Source: Bacillota bacterium
GTDB lineage: Bacteria; Bacillota; UBA4882; UBA8346
Length of the DNA stretch: 64,000 bases
Assembly (NCBI GenBank): GCA_023435225.1
Contig: JAEYRX010000013.1
Coordinates: forward strand, 1-64,000
Reading direction: 5' to 3'
Below are positions 16,839 through 27,714 of the stretch, in pieces (positions within the stretch are counted from its first letter, which is position 1; each line of letters starts with the position of its first letter). A program made the position numbers and the translations under genes. The notes under the pieces were generated by a model, which saw only the letters and a list, made by a program, of their open reading frames with translations, did no database searches and was not told the origin of the DNA.

Positions 16839-18398
16839 ATGGCGCCAACTAAACCGTCATCCGTGGTCCAGCAGCTTATTAATAAATTCCAGCTTAAAAT
16901 TGCTGCCGACCATTTTATTTTAGCAGGAAGATTTTTGTTAATCGTTTTTAATTATCTCATTATTTTATACTGGTGGCAACCTAAAGTATTAGACGACCTT
17001 TACTTAGCCATAGTTAGCGCTTTAGTAATCTGTTATGGTCTAATCACTTTAATAGCAGCACGTTTTATTGCCTTAAAAAACATTAATTTAATCTTAACTC
17101 TTTTTGAAATATTGATTATCTCCCTAATCTGTTATCTGTCACTCGGCATTATTACCGGCGATCTCTTTTTCCTTTGTTTAATCGGTATTACGGTCAATGT
17201 TTTTTATGCAGGTTTTCTATCCGGCATTATACTTTCAATATTGGCTTCCATTGCTTTTAGTATTATTTTCTTTCCTACAATTAATCAAAATACCATTTTC
17301 CTTTTCTATTTAAGGTTGTTAAATCTTAACTTGGCTACTTTGATTATTTGTTTTATCGGTTTTAAAGTCAAACAAATGATTAAAAACGTCGAAACCGAGA
17401 AGGCCGAGTCGAAAAAACAATACCAGCAACTTCAGGTCTTATCTCGAATTGCCAAAGAGATTAACGGCGAATTAGAAATTGATAAATTGTTATTAATGAT
17501 AGTGCAAAAAGCCGGTGAACTTACAAAATCACAAACAGGCGGGATTATTCTCAAAGATTCTGATCAAATTTACCGTATTAAGGCAACTAATGGTATGCCA
17601 AAATCTTTCTGGGGGAAAGAAATCTACCCTGCCGATGGACTATTCGGTAAAGTTCTAAGCGAGAAAAAAACCATTTTGGATCGTAATTTCTCTTTCCCTA
17701 ATGAAGAAGATAGTTTAAATCATTATAATTATGCTATAGCTTCTCCTATTTGGAGAAAAAATGAAATTTTAGGATTAATCTTTTTGTTAAGAGGTCGTCA
17801 GAGCACTAATTACAATAAAGACGACCGGTTATTATTGGAAACTCTTAGCGAAAATGCCGCTAATGCGGTAACCAATGCTAACTTATTTAAACATACGGCT
17901 TTTATGAGTTTAAATGATTATTTAACGGGAGTGGGTAATCTTCGGTTTTTCTATCAGCAGCTGGAACATACTTTTGCCGTAGCTGAACGTTATCAACAAC
18001 CATTCAGCTTAATGATAGTAGATTCTGATTCTTTGAAACAAATAAACGACCAATATGGGAATTCTCAAGGGTTTCGCCATATCAAACAGTTAGCAGAGAT
18101 TTTAAAAAATACTATACGTAACTCAGACATGATAGCTCGATATGACCGGGATATGTTTATGATTATTTTACCTCAAACCAATTTGGAGGAAACAATTAAA
18201 TTAGCTGAACGAATCCGGGGGAATATTGCTAATTCACCTTTAATAATTGATGGTCAATCGATTTATGCTACAGTCTGTATTGGTTTGGCATCATTCTCAA
18301 CCCACGCTAAAAATATCCAAAATCTTATTTCCGTTGTTGAAACAGCATTACATAAGGCAAAACGCCGCGGCAAAAACCAGGTGGTTAGTCCGGAGTAA
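16839..18398 (+). CDS. Membrane GAF protein with degenerate GGDEF domain
   Basis: Protein of about 519 residues: six hydrophobic segments (about 25-180), a coiled-coil linker, a GAF domain (about 200-350) and a GGDEF-fold domain (about 360-519). The signature loop that should read RYGGDEF reads RYDRDMF, so both glycines and the catalytic acid are lost and cyclase activity is not expected; LTGVGNLRFF and VDSDSLKQIND keep the fold. It may act as a GTP or c-di-GMP sensor or a dominant partner of the active cyclase at 6385. The TTG at 16827 abuts GAAAGG; the ATG at 16839 is preferred. Confidence 0.85.
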   Translation: MAPTKPSSVVQQLINKFQLKIAADHFILAGRFLLIVFNYLIILYWWQPKVLDDLYLAIVSALVICYGLITLIAARFIALKNINLILTLFEILIISLICYLSLGIITGDLFFLCLIGITVNVFYAGFLSGIILSILASIAFSIIFFPTINQNTIFLFYLRLLNLNLATLIICFIGFKVKQMIKNVETEKAESKKQYQQLQVLSRIAKEINGELEIDKLLLMIVQKAGELTKSQTGGIILKDSDQIYRIKATNGMPKSFWGKEIYPADGLFGKVLSEKKTILDRNFSFPNEEDSLNHYNYAIASPIWRKNEILGLIFLLRGRQSTNYNKDDRLLLETLSENAANAVTNANLFKHTAFMSLNDYLTGVGNLRFFYQQLEHTFAVAERYQQPFSLMIVDSDSLKQINDQYGNSQGFRHIKQLAEILKNTIRNSDMIARYDRDMFMIILPQTNLEETIKLAERIRGNIANSPLIIDGQSIYATVCIGLASFSTHAKNIQNLISVVETALHKAKRRGKNQVVSPE

Positions 18399-18464
18399 TG
18401 TCAACATAGATTTTAAAATTCTTTTATATACATTTATAAAATATTTCTACAAAGGAGAATGTAC

Positions 18465-19055
18465 GTGCTATACAAGATTTTCAAAACAATGTTCTTCTTA
18501 TTATTTAAGGTTTTTCAGGGTTTTCAAATTTTCCACCAGGAAAAGATCCCTTCTTCAGGGCCGGTAATTTTAGCCTCAAACCACATAAGCAACTGGGACC
18601 CGATGGTAGTCGGATCGGCTTCACTACGGCAAGTAAGATTTATCGCCAAAGAAGAGTTATTTAAAATTCCGGTAGTTGGTTCCATGCTTAAAGCCTGGGG
18701 AGCTTTTAAAGTAAAACGGGGTCGAGGAGACCGTGAAGCAATCGGTAAATCGCTGGAAGTACTTTCCAACAATGAAGTATTAGGTATTTTTATCGAAGGA
18801 CGACGCAATACTAAAAACCCGGAAAAGATGATAAAACCTCAATCAGGAGCAGCTATGCTGGCAGTTAAAAGCGGAGCTCCTGTAATCCCAACCCTGGTTA
18901 TCAACAGCAACAAACTTTTTCGCAGCTTTCGAAGGGTAAAAGTAATCTTTGGAGACCCCATAGTTTTCAAGGAAGAACCGGGTTTGGATAAAAAGGATCT
19001 TTATCTAAAGATCAGCAACCAGTTGGTTGACGAGATTAATAAATTAAGAAAGTAA
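18465..19055 (+). CDS. plsC: 1-acyl-glycerol-3-phosphate acyltransferase
   Basis: PlsC-family acyltransferase of 196 residues that makes phosphatidic acid from lysophosphatidic acid at the inner membrane. The catalytic HxxxxD motif is in SNHISNWDP and the substrate motif in FIEGRRN (usual FPEGTRS). A hydrophobic N-terminus anchors it. The ATG at 18459 lies only one base from AAAGGAG; the in-frame GTG at 18465, seven bases from it, is the likely start. It follows the degenerate GGDEF gene on the same strand and ends at a strong terminator. Confidence 0.88.
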   Translation: MLYKIFKTMFFLLFKVFQGFQIFHQEKIPSSGPVILASNHISNWDPMVVGSASLRQVRFIAKEELFKIPVVGSMLKAWGAFKVKRGRGDREAIGKSLEVLSNNEVLGIFIEGRRNTKNPEKMIKPQSGAAMLAVKSGAPVIPTLVINSNKLFRSFRRVKVIFGDPIVFKEEPGLDKKDLYLKISNQLVDEINKLRK

Positions 19056-19056
19056 G

Positions 19057-19079
19057 AAGGAGGCTTTTAGCCTCCTTTT
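19057..19079 (+). terminator. Intrinsic terminator of plsC
   Basis: Stem AAGGAGGC / GCCTCCTT with loop TTTTA, then TTTA, starting two bases after the plsC stop codon. Confidence 0.85.
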
Positions 19080-19084
19080 AATAT

Positions 19085-19200
19085 CAGTCTATTGAATTTT
19101 AGAGGTCAGAAGCAGAATCCGGAAGGGTTTAAAGTAAATCTGCGAAGTCCTAGAGGAAAGATTTTTCTCCTTATTCCTGAATTCTGTCTTCTGAATTCTT
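19085..19200. repeat. Degenerate palindrome of the CAGAAGTCAG type, copy 2
   Basis: Left arm with GTCAGAAGCAGAATCCGG and right arm with CTGAATTCTGTCTTCTGA around an A/T-rich middle. It separates the convergent plsC and hpf genes. Related to 16563-16715 and 51378-51487. Confidence 0.5.
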
Positions 19201-19206
19201 GATCTG

Positions 19207-19734
19207 TCAGTATTCCGGCTCAATCAATCCGTAATTCCCATCTTTACGCTTATAGACCACATTTACTTGTTCGGTATCGCCATTGGTAAATACATAAAAA
19301 TCATGTCCCAATAAATCCATTTGCATAACAGCTTCTTCAACCGCCATAGGTTTCATAGCAAAACGCTTGGTACGTAAAATTTGGGGTTCGGTGGACTCCT
19401 CGTGTGGTGTTGACGGAGTTGCCACTACCCGATTCTCTTCCCGGAATTTACGATTAATCTTGGTTTTATACTTATGTACCTGACGTTCGATTTTGTCTAT
19501 TGCTCCGTCAATTGAAGCATACATATCACCGGTTTTTTCTTCTCCCCTTAATAATAATCCATTAACTTGGATGGTTATGTCGACAATATGCGTTCCTCGC
19601 TCAGTACTTAAAGTTACTTGCGCATCAATAGGACTTTTTTCAAAAAACTTACTGATTTTGGAGACTTTCTTATCAGCGTACTCCCGTAAAGCTTCCGTTA
19701 CATCGACGTTCTTTCCATTGACTGTCACTAACAT
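19207..19734 (-). CDS. hpf: Long-form ribosome hibernation promoting factor
   Basis: HPF of 175 residues. The N-terminal S30AE domain (LVTVNGKNVDVTEALREYADKK and following, about 1-100) binds the 30S decoding region; after a variable linker the C-terminal domain (DLLGHDFYVFTNGDTEQVNVVY to the end) dimerises to make 100S ribosomes. Length and two domains mark the long form usual in Bacillota. The frame extends 28 codons upstream, but the ATG at 19734 has AAAGGAG eight bases before it and starts exactly at the family's usual N-terminus. Monocistronic by context. Confidence 0.93.
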   Translation of the reverse strand: MLVTVNGKNVDVTEALREYADKKVSKISKFFEKSPIDAQVTLSTERGTHIVDITIQVNGLLLRGEEKTGDMYASIDGAIDKIERQVHKYKTKINRKFREENRVVATPSTPHEESTEPQILRTKRFAMKPMAVEEAVMQMDLLGHDFYVFTNGDTEQVNVVYKRKDGNYGLIEPEY

Positions 19735-20032
19735 AAGACCATCTCCTTTTAGTTTAACGTTAATAATTTTATCGACAGAACATCCACTACATCCAGTATT
19801 AAATATATTAGTTATCAACAGCAGAATATCCTTCTACTCACCCAATTAAATAATTCAAATTGAAAAAAGTTTTGTTAAGGAGTTTCATCATTTCCTTTGC
19901 ATAGAGTCTCCGGTCGAATTTTAAAATTATAAAAATCCTTAATAGATGAGATATTTTTATTAAGCTCTCTTAAAATATATAAAAATTACTTGCACCGAAT
20001 ATATTTTTACGGAGCAAGTAATTACTAACGGA

Positions 20033-20230
20033 TTATTTATTTTTTTGGGGGGCAAATGTTTCACAACAAGTTTCCATAGTGGTTCTAGCCCCGGTAGTTT
20101 CTTCCAGAGAACCAATCTCCATATTGTCGGTGCTTCCAAAATTATTTTTAACCTTAATCTCGTCAGCTAGGCAAGTCTCCCCGTCATCATTGTATTTACA
20201 GGTGGAAACACTACATTTGATACGATTCAT
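20033..20230 (-). CDS. DUF1540 small Cys-rich protein
   Basis: Protein of 65 residues with the DUF1540 pattern: C-SVSTC-KYN near the start, CLADEI in the middle and CCETF near the end. The cysteines probably bind a metal ion. Members are common in spore-forming clostridia, often as single or tandem domains; the function is not established. The ATG at 20230 has GGAGGTGATTTA before it. It stands alone downstream of the hpf gene. Confidence 0.85.
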   Translation of the reverse strand: MNRIKCSVSTCKYNDDGETCLADEIKVKNNFGSTDNMEIGSLEETTGARTTMETCCETFAPQKNK

Positions 20231-20682
20231 TAAATCACCTCCGTTTGTATTATCTACCACATTTGGAGGTGTTATTCACTAATTTGCAACTTAATATCCT
20301 ACTTATACAATTTAAAGTTTAGCTATGTTTTTCTTTGCCTCTGTGTCTGATTATATAGGCCTCAGAGATATACTTAAATTGGTATATGTAAATAATATGT
20401 TAATTTGTAACGATTTTTTAAGCCTTTTCAGCGTTTGAATATTGTATTCATGTTCAAAAATGTTGACATCGGTTTCAGAACAGAATAGAATTAAATTAAA
20501 ATAACGGAATTCATTTCCGCAATGTAGAAAAGAGCAGCTTAGAAAGTTATAATTTTTTAACATTCATTTTAAGTATAGAAGTCAGAAGTTTTAAAGCCTT
20601 TTCTTTGTTTTTAATTGATTTAATTAATAGCTTACTACTTTGTTTGTACAAATTCTCGTTTAAAACTTTATTATTCAATATA
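20231..20682. other. Non-coding gap upstream of gltB
   Basis: No convincing gene. A loose dyad of the type TGCCTCTGTGTCTG / GGCCTCAGAGATA lies near 20333-20372 and a fragment GAAGTCAGAAG at 20579-20589 resembles the CAGAAGTCAG repeats. The rest is AT-rich and may hold the gltB promoter upstream of the family C element. Confidence 0.35.
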
Positions 20683-20798
20683 AGGGAGTTTCATAATTAC
20701 CTTAATTGAGTTTTCGATACAATATATAGTGAATAGCCTAGATGCAGCTATCAATATATTGTATCGAAATGTTAAATTTTTTAATTATGAAAATCCCT
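20683..20798. repeat. Foldback element, family C copy 2, in the gltB leader
   Basis: A 116-bp palindrome with ends AGGGAGTTTCATAATTA and TAATTATGAAAATCCCT and inner arms GATACAATATATAG and CAATATATTGTATC. Flanks CAATATA (20676-20682) and CACTATA (20799-20805) agree at 6 of 7 bases. It ends 26 bases before the gltB start codon, so it must be transcribed in the gltB leader or carry its promoter. Confidence 0.88.
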
Positions 20799-20824
20799 CA
20801 CTATACTAGGAAAGGTTGACCAAA

Positions 20825-23800
20825 ATGAAAAGAACCGGGTTTCCTCCCAATCAAGGATTGTATGACAGTAAATTTGAACATGATGCTTGTGGAATAGGCT
20901 TTGTGGTTAATATTAAAGGAACAAAGTCTCATGAGATTGTTCAACAAGGTCTAACCATCTTGAACAATCTGGATCACCGCGGAGCACGAGGCGCCGAATC
21001 TAATACCGGTGATGGCGCTGGTATTTTAATGCAGATTCCTCATGTTTTTTTAGAAAAAAACTCTAAAAATCTTGGAATTGAGTTACCTGCTCCAGGTCAA
21101 TATGCGGTTGGAATGGTCTTTTTACCACCAGAACCTTCATTGCGGGCTGAATGTGAAAAAATCTTCGCTGCTATAGTTCATGAAGAAGGACAAACACTTT
21201 TAGGATGGAGGTCCGTTCCTACCAATGACTCTTCTCTAGGTCAATCGGCCAAAGCTTGCAAACCATATATCCGTCAGGTATTTATCGGTCGGAACCCTAA
21301 TCTTCATAATGATTTAGCTTTTGAACGCAAATTATACGTCATCCGTAAACAAGCGGAAAAAAATATTCGTTACTCCGGAAATAATGGTTATGAATCTTTT
21401 TATATTGCCAGTCTTTCAGCCAGGACTCTTGTTTATAAAGGGATGTTAACCCCGGAACAATTGGAACAATTCTTCCCCGACTTAGCGGATCCGGCGATGG
21501 AATCAGCTCTGGCTTTGGTTCACTCCCGTTTTAGCACCAATACTTTCCCCAATTGGGAAAGAGCCCATCCAAACCGTTTTCTTATTCATAACGGCGAGAT
21601 TAATACCATTCGCGGTAATATTAACTGGATGTACGCCCGGGAATCAGTTTTACAGTCCCCGGAGTTTGATGACGATTTAGCCAAAGTCCTACCGGTAATT
21701 AATACCGACGGTAGCGATTCAGCGATGTTTGACGAATGTCTGGAATTTCTGGCCCTGACCGGCCGTTCGCTACCCCATGCCATGATGATGATGGTTCCGG
21801 AACCTTGGTCAAAACATGAAAGTATCCCTCCGGAAAAAAAGGCCTTTTATGAATATCACAGTTGTTTGATGGAGCCATGGGACGGCCCGGCGGCAATGGC
21901 TTTTTCTGATGGAAGCGTTGTCGGCGCTGTTTTGGATCGCAACGGATTACGGCCGTCACGGTATTACATAACCAACGATGACCTGGTAATCATGGCCTCG
22001 GAGGTTGGTGTAATCGAACTCCCGTCGGAAAAAATCATTGAAAAAGGACGTCTGCAACCTGGTCGGATGTTACTGATTGATACTAAGCAAGGCCGGATCA
22101 TTACCGATCAAGAATTAAAACGCGAATTAGCAACGAAACACCCGTATCAAGAATGGTTGGACCAATATTTGTTAAAACTGAAAGATTTGCCACCGGTTTC
22201 AAAACTTCCGGAATCCGATAGCAAAACGCTGTTACAACGTCAAAAAGCTTTTGGATACACTTATGAAGATTTACGCTTGATTTTAGCTCCAATGGCTCAT
22301 GATGCAGTCGAGCCGCTCGGAGCTATGGGAGTTGACTCTCCATTGGCGGTTTTATCGGATAAGCCCCAATTACTTTTTAATTACTTTAAGCAATTATTTG
22401 CGCAAGTTACTAATCCGCCAATTGATGCTATTCGTGAGGAAATCGTCACCGGAACTGAAACATACCTTGGTTCCGAAGGCAATATATTGAACTCCAAACC
22501 GGAGAGTTGCCGCCAACTTAAGCTGGATATACCAATCTTATCCAACGAAGAACTGGCTAAAATTGCCGGTTTGAATCAAACCGGATTTAAAGCGGTTACC
22601 CTTCCGATTCTTTTTAATGTTAAAGACGGAGCCGGTTTGAAAAAAGCTATGGATAAACTCTGTGAGGAAGCCAACCGAGTAATTAAAGAAGGAGTTAATA
22701 TCATTATACTTTCCGATAGAGGTATCAATAGTGAATTAGCGGCTATTCCGTCCTTATTGGCTGTCTCAGGCTTACACCACTATTTGATTCGGGAAAAAGT
22801 ACGTACTCAAGTAAGCCTGGTAGTTGAATCGGCTGAACCGCGCGAAGTTCATCATTTTGCTCTGTTGTTAGGTTATGGGGCTTCTGCTATCAACCCTTAT
22901 CTGGCTTTTGAAAGCATCCGAGAACTGGTTCAACAAAAAATGATTAATGATGTGGATCTTCATAAAGCTGAATATAACTATATTAAAGCAGTTGTTAAAG
23001 GAATTGTCAAAGTCCTTTCAAAGATGGGTATATCGACTATTCAAAGTTATCAGGGAGCCCAAATTTTTGAAGCTTTGGGTATCAGTCAATCGGTTATCGA
23101 ACGCTATTTTACCTGGACACCTTCCCGGGTTGGCGGAATTACTTTAGATACTATCGCTCATGAAGCACAAATGCGGCATGAACAAGCCTTCTCGGAACGA
23201 TTTGCTGAAAATAAAACTTTGGAAACCGGCGGCTTCTTTCAATGGCGGAGCAATGGTGAAGAACATCTTTACAATCCGGAATCAATTCACAAATTGCAGC
23301 AAGCTTGCCGTACCGGTGATTATGAATTATACAAGGAATATTCTCATCTAATTAACGACCAGACCCAAACATATTATACCCTTAGAGGTTTATTAAACTT
23401 CAAAACAGGTCAACCGGCAATTCCAATTGAAGAAGTCGAGCCGGTAGAGTCTATCTGCAAACGGTTCAAAACCGGCGCCATGTCATATGGTTCAATTAGT
23501 CAGGAAGCTCATGAAACTATAGCGATAGGTATGAATAGAATCGGTGGTAAAAGTAACACCGGTGAAGGCGGTGAAGATCCGGCCCGGTTTATCCCGGATG
23601 CAAACGGCGACTCCCGCTGTAGCGCCATAAAACAAGTTGCCTCCGGAAGATTTGGCGTTACCAGTGAATATTTGGTTAATGCCCAAGAAATACAGATTAA
23701 AATGGCCCAAGGCGCAAAACCCGGCGAAGGTGGTCAACTCCCGGGCCGGAAAGTTTACCCTTGGGTAGCCAAGGTACGCCATTCTACCCCTGGTGTTGGT

Positions 23801-25420
23801 TTGATCTCTCCTCCGCCGCATCATGATATTTATTCCATTGAAGATTTGGCGGAGTTGATTCACGATCTTAAAAACGCTAATCAACAGGCGCGGGTAAGCG
23901 TAAAACTCGTCTCCGAAGTCGGAGTCGGTACAATCGCCGCTGGGGTTGCTAAAGGAAAAGCTGATGTTATTTTAATCAGCGGTTATGATGGTGGTACGGG
24001 AGCTTCTCCCCGAACCAGCATCCGACATGCCGGTCTTCCTTGGGAACTTGGCTTAGCCGAGACACATCAAACCTTACTCTTAAATAACCTGCGCAGTCGA
24101 GTAGTTTTGGAAACCGACGGTAAATTGATGACCGGTCGTGATGTAGCTATCGCCGCCATGCTTGGAGCCGAAGAGTTTGGTTTTGCTACTCTTCCTCTGG
24201 TTTCCATCGGTTGCGTAATGATGAGAGTCTGTAACTTAGATACTTGTCCAGTGGGTGTGGCCACTCAAAATCCGGAATTACGGAAAAAATTCTGCGGTGA
24301 TCCCAGTCATATAGTTAACTTAATGCATTTTATCGCCCAGGAATTAAGAGAAATTATGGCCGGTTTAGGTTTTAGGACTATTAATGAAATGGTCGGCCGG
24401 ATCGATAAATTGGACCCTGCTAAAGAGGTTAAACACTGGAAAGCTAAGGATTTAAACTTCTCCAGTATTTTATACCAACCGGAAGTTCCGGCGGAATACG
24501 GTCGTTATTGCCAAGTACCTCAAAACCACGGTTTGGATCAATCGCTTGATAACCAGATTCTCTTAAAAATTTGTGAGCCTGCTTTAACTGATCAACAAAC
24601 AGTTCAAGCCATTCTCCCGATACGCAATACCAACCGGGTAGCCGGTACCATCCTCGGGAGTGAGGTTACCAAACGATATGGAGCTAAAGGTTTACCTGAA
24701 GATACTATTAAACTTCATTTCCAGGGTTCAGCGGGTCAAAGCTTCGGAGCTTTCGTCCCACCCGGTATTAGTTTAACTCTGGAAGGCGACGCTAACGATT
24801 ATCTTGGCAAGGGTCTCTCCGGAGGAAAAATTATCGTCTATCCGCCTCACAAAGCGGTCTTTAAACCGGAGAACAATATTATCATTGGAAACGTGGCTTT
24901 CTATGGAGCTACCGGTGGTGAAGCATATATTAACGGTATTGCCGGTGAACGGTTCTGTGTTCGCAACAGCGGTGTTAAAGCGGTAGTGGAAGCGGTTGGC
25001 GACCATGGCTGCGAATATATGACCGGCGGCCGGGTGGTAATCCTTGGTTCTACAGGACGAAACTTTGCAGCAGGTATGTCGGGTGGTATCGCTTATATTC
25101 TCGATGAAACTAAATCCCTTAAAACCCGTTGTAATATGGAAATGGTTGACCTGGAAGCTATAGAGGACCAGGAAGAAATAGCTGAAGTAAAAACCATGAT
25201 TCAAAAACATGCCGAATATACCGGAAGTACAAGAGCTAAACAAGTTTTGGCCGATTGGAACCTTTATTATCCGCAGTTTGTTAAAGTTATTCCGCGTGAT
25301 TATAAAAGGGTGCTCCAAGCTATTAAGAATCTTGAAAAATCAGGCTTAAGCAACGAAGAAGTATTTATGGCAGCTTTCGAGGCCAACAAGAGCGACTTGA
25401 AACGGGTTAGTGGAAACTAA
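20825..25420 (+). CDS. gltB: Glutamate synthase large subunit
   Basis: Large subunit of NADPH-GOGAT, 1531 residues, which transfers the amide of glutamine to 2-oxoglutarate. Domains in order: class II glutamine amidotransferase with the nucleophile Cys22 after a short propeptide ([11 protein letters not shown]), central domain, FMN-binding synthase domain ([29 protein letters not shown]) with the 3Fe-4S cysteines in [15 protein letters not shown], and the C-terminal beta-helix rich in Gly. The frame opens at a TTG (20816) that lies right after AGGAAAGG; the ATG at 20825 is nine bases from it. Followed by gltD. Confidence 0.97.
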   Translation: MKRTGFPPNQGLYDSKFEHDACGIGFVVNIKGTKSHEIVQQGLTILNNLDHRGARGAESNTGDGAGILMQIPHVFLEKNSKNLGIELPAPGQYAVGMVFLPPEPSLRAECEKIFAAIVHEEGQTLLGWRSVPTNDSSLGQSAKACKPYIRQVFIGRNPNLHNDLAFERKLYVIRKQAEKNIRYSGNNGYESFYIASLSARTLVYKGMLTPEQLEQFFPDLADPAMESALALVHSRFSTNTFPNWERAHPNRFLIHNGEINTIRGNINWMYARESVLQSPEFDDDLAKVLPVINTDGSDSAMFDECLEFLALTGRSLPHAMMMMVPEPWSKHESIPPEKKAFYEYHSCLMEPWDGPAAMAFSDGSVVGAVLDRNGLRPSRYYITNDDLVIMASEVGVIELPSEKIIEKGRLQPGRMLLIDTKQGRIITDQELKRELATKHPYQEWLDQYLLKLKDLPPVSKLPESDSKTLLQRQKAFGYTYEDLRLILAPMAHDAVEPLGAMGVDSPLAVLSDKPQLLFNYFKQLFAQVTNPPIDAIREEIVTGTETYLGSEGNILNSKPESCRQLKLDIPILSNEELAKIAGLNQTGFKAVTLPILFNVKDGAGLKKAMDKLCEEANRVIKEGVNIIILSDRGINSELAAIPSLLAVSGLHHYLIREKVRTQVSLVVESAEPREVHHFALLLGYGASAINPYLAFESIRELVQQKMINDVDLHKAEYNYIKAVVKGIVKVLSKMGISTIQSYQGAQIFEALGISQSVIERYFTWTPSRVGGITLDTIAHEAQMRHEQAFSERFAENKTLETGGFFQWRSNGEEHLYNPESIHKLQQACRTGDYELYKEYSHLINDQTQTYYTLRGLLNFKTGQPAIPIEEVEPVESICKRFKTGAMSYGSISQEAHETIAIGMNRIGGKSNTGEGGEDPARFIPDANGDSRCSAIKQVASGRFGVTSEYLVNAQEIQIKMAQGAKPGEGGQLPGRKVYPWVAKVRHSTPGVGLISPPPHHDIYSIEDLAELIHDLKNANQQARVSVKLVSEVGVGTIAAGVAKGKADVILISGYDGGTGASPRTSIRHAGLPWELGLAETHQTLLLNNLRSRVVLETDGKLMTGRDVAIAAMLGAEEFGFATLPLVSIGCVMMRVCNLDTCPVGVATQNPELRKKFCGDPSHIVNLMHFIAQELREIMAGLGFRTINEMVGRIDKLDPAKEVKHWKAKDLNFSSILYQPEVPAEYGRYCQVPQNHGLDQSLDNQILLKICEPALTDQQTVQAILPIRNTNRVAGTILGSEVTKRYGAKGLPEDTIKLHFQGSAGQSFGAFVPPGISLTLEGDANDYLGKGLSGGKIIVYPPHKAVFKPENNIIIGNVAFYGATGGEAYINGIAGERFCVRNSGVKAVVEAVGDHGCEYMTGGRVVILGSTGRNFAAGMSGGIAYILDETKSLKTRCNMEMVDLEAIEDQEEIAEVKTMIQKHAEYTGSTRAKQVLADWNLYYPQFVKVIPRDYKRVLQAIKNLEKSGLSNEEVFMAAFEANKSDLKRVSGN

Positions 25421-25424
25421 ATAG

Positions 25425-25515
25425 GCGAAAGGCGTGAGGCAACAGGCGCGAGTATAAAATCTTTATTTCTCGTATTTTAACTTTCGCCTATCGCCTTATG
25501 CCTCTCACCTTCAAA
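25425..25515. repeat. Degenerate palindrome between gltB and gltD
   Basis: Arms rich in GGCGAAAGGCGTGAGGC and GCCTATCGCC / GCCTCTCACC surround an A/T middle. It would form a long imperfect hairpin in the gltB-gltD transcript and might lower the downstream yield. It resembles in style, not in sequence, the CAGAAGTCAG repeats. Confidence 0.5.
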
Positions 25516-25530
25516 ATGGAGGAAACTTAA

Positions 25531-27003
25531 ATGGGTAAACCTACGGGATTTTTAGAATATAAACGGGAACTACCGTCCGACCGTCCTCCCCAGGAACGGT
25601 TGCAGGATTGGGAAGAGTTCCATGAACATTTCCCGGAAGAACAGCAACAAATCCAGGGGGCGCGTTGCATGGATTGCGGAGTCCCATTCTGTCACAGCGG
25701 TATTTTACTTAATGGCATGGCGGCAGGCTGCCCGCTTCATAATTTGATCCCGGAATGGAATGACCTGATTTACCATGGTCTCTGGAAAGAAGCAGCTGAA
25801 CGTCTGCAAAAAACCAATAACTTCCCGGAGTTTACCGGCCGGGTTTGTCCGGCTCCCTGTGAAGGTTCCTGTACTTTAGGAATGCATGAACCACCGGTAA
25901 CCATCAAAGTAAATGAATGTTCGGTAATTGACCGGGCGTTTGAAGAAGGCTGGATTAAACCCGAGCCTCCACTGCTTCGTACCGGGAAAAAAGTGGCGGT
26001 AATCGGTTCCGGACCTGCCGGACTGGCTTGCGCCTCGCAATTAAACAAAGCCGGCCATACCGTAACCGTTTTTGAAAGAGCCGACCGGATCGGTGGTCTC
26101 TTAATGTACGGGATCCCAAATATGAAACTGGACAAAAAAACCGTCCAACGCCGGGTTGATTTGATGGCGGAAGAAGGCGTAATCTTTAAGACCAATACTG
26201 AAGTGGGTAAAAATTATCCGGCTGAAAATTTGTTAAAAGAATTTGATGCCGTGGTTCTCTGTGGCGGAGCCACCAATCCCCGTGATTTAAATGTTGAAGG
26301 ACGTGGTCTGAAAGGAGTTCATTATGCTATGGAATTCCTGACCGCCAATACTAAAAGTTTGCTTGACTCCGCTCATCAGGACGGCAATTATATCTCCGCC
26401 AAAGGGAAAGATGTTATTGTAATCGGCGGCGGCGATACCGGAACCGACTGCGTAGCCACCTCCTTACGTCATGGTTGCAAAAGTCTGGTCCAATTTGAAA
26501 TCGTTCCGAAGCCACCGTTGGACCGGGAAGCCGATAATCCCTGGCCCCAGTGGCCCAAGGTTTATAAAGTGGATTATGGCCAGGAAGAAGCTATGACTGT
26601 TTTCGGCGCTGATCCCCGAAATTACTGTATCAATACCAAGAAAATAGTCGGTGACGAAAACGGTCATGTCAAAGAAGTCCATACCGTAGGAGTTAATTGG
26701 GAAAGAGATAGTAGCGGCCGGTTTATCCCAAAGGAGATACCGGGTTCCGAAAAAGTATGGCCGGCCCAATTAGTGCTTTTAGCTATGGGTTTCCTGGGTC
26801 CGGAAGGATATCTCTTAAAACAACTCGGTGTTGAGCAGGATAACCGTTCCAATGTCAAAGCCGACTACGGCAAATTTACCACCAATATCAAAGGGGTCTA
26901 TAGCGCCGGTGATATGCGTCGCGGCCAAAGTTTAGTGGTTTGGGCGATTCACGAAGGACGGGAAGCGGCGAAGGAAGTTGATCGGTATTTGATAGGTGAA
27001 TAG
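25531..27003 (+). CDS. gltD: Glutamate synthase small subunit
   Basis: NADPH-oxidising beta subunit of glutamate synthase, 490 residues. The N-terminal cysteine-rich part ([34 protein letters not shown]) binds the two 4Fe-4S clusters; the FAD motif is [15 protein letters not shown] and the NADPH motif [34 protein letters not shown] is the usual C-terminal FAD contact. GGAGG precedes the ATG. It passes electrons from NADPH to the FMN and Fe-S of GltB. The pair gives the cell ammonia assimilation with glutamine synthetase. Confidence 0.96.
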   Translation: MGKPTGFLEYKRELPSDRPPQERLQDWEEFHEHFPEEQQQIQGARCMDCGVPFCHSGILLNGMAAGCPLHNLIPEWNDLIYHGLWKEAAERLQKTNNFPEFTGRVCPAPCEGSCTLGMHEPPVTIKVNECSVIDRAFEEGWIKPEPPLLRTGKKVAVIGSGPAGLACASQLNKAGHTVTVFERADRIGGLLMYGIPNMKLDKKTVQRRVDLMAEEGVIFKTNTEVGKNYPAENLLKEFDAVVLCGGATNPRDLNVEGRGLKGVHYAMEFLTANTKSLLDSAHQDGNYISAKGKDVIVIGGGDTGTDCVATSLRHGCKSLVQFEIVPKPPLDREADNPWPQWPKVYKVDYGQEEAMTVFGADPRNYCINTKKIVGDENGHVKEVHTVGVNWERDSSGRFIPKEIPGSEKVWPAQLVLLAMGFLGPEGYLLKQLGVEQDNRSNVKADYGKFTTNIKGVYSAGDMRRGQSLVVWAIHEGREAAKEVDRYLIGE

Positions 27004-27044
27004 AGCTTGTCTTGATTAATGATTTATTACGATTTTTATAATTG

Positions 27045-27264
27045 GGGACTGTTGCAAAAGAAGCTTTTTGCCGTTCTGTCCACCCAGCCCTGAAACGGCT
27101 GGGCTAGGTATATAAAAACTTTCCAAACCCCCTTCGGGGCTCGGTCAGAACTTCGAAGCATAACCCAGCCTCATTCATGGGGCTTGAGAACGTTTTTATA
27201 ACCTAGTCAGGTCCTTTAGGGCCTGGTGGAGATGATGGCATTCATTTGTTTTTTATTTTGCAAC
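27045..27264. repeat. Foldback element, family B copy 1 (right end worn)
   Basis: The left end GGGACTGTTGCAAAA resembles IS terminal repeats of the IS6/IS26 type. Inside, CACCCAGCCCT, GGCTGGGCTAGGT and TATAAAAAC are matched by GTTTTTATA, ACCTAG and GGGCCTGGTGG. The right end keeps TTTTGCAACA but not the final GTCCC. The second copy (41973-42204) is the same element in the opposite orientation. No gene lies inside. Confidence 0.85.
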
Positions 27265-27330
27265 AAAATTTGAAACATACTTCCTCTCACTAGCTAAACC
27301 GGCTTTTTCGATACGCTTAAATCTCCAAAC

Positions 27331-27561
27331 CCAAAATATCAACCTTCAAACCTAAAACTTTGACTTCTGAACTCAATACTTTGGCCTAATAACCCAAAAA
27401 TTTAACTTCTAAATCTAAAGCTTTGAGTTCCGAACCTTAAATTTTGAGCTCTACATCTAAAACTTTGACCTCCGAATCTAAAACTTCGGCCTTCGAACTT
27501 AAAACTTTAAATCCTAAATCCAAAACTTTGACCCCCAACCCCAAAACTTTGAGCTCTGAAC
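27331..27561. repeat. Eleven imperfect 21-bp tandem repeats
   Basis: Eleven consecutive units of exactly 21 bases with consensus CTAAAACTTTGACCTCTGAAC; most units keep an AAAACTTT core. Units are not identical, so this is not a recent expansion and not a CRISPR array (no spacers). In no frame does it stay open. Twenty-one bases equals two helical turns, so the A-tracts are in phase and the DNA should be curved. It ends about 150 bases before the ThyX-like gene at 27715. Confidence 0.85.
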
Positions 27562-27714
27562 ACTAAAATAGATTAAAGATCTTCAAAATCGCAAAAAATC
27601 TTCTCAACATTTACAGAACGACTCCAATTATGATACAGTATTGATAAAGAAAATCATATAAGATTAAGTAATTCATATACTGTAACATTTTTTAGCCATA
27701 GGAGAGATACTTAT

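Noticed and set aside
20351..20563. Open frame of 70 codons upstream of gltB, minus strand
   Set aside because: AT-rich, no ribosome binding site, low-complexity protein; considered chance.
24773..25318. Open frame of 181 codons antisense to gltB
   Set aside because: Lies wholly inside the conserved gltB beta-helix region, has no ribosome binding site and no family character; a shadow of codon bias.
27331..27561. CRISPR array
   Set aside because: Units are contiguous 21-mers without spacers and no cas gene is in the window.
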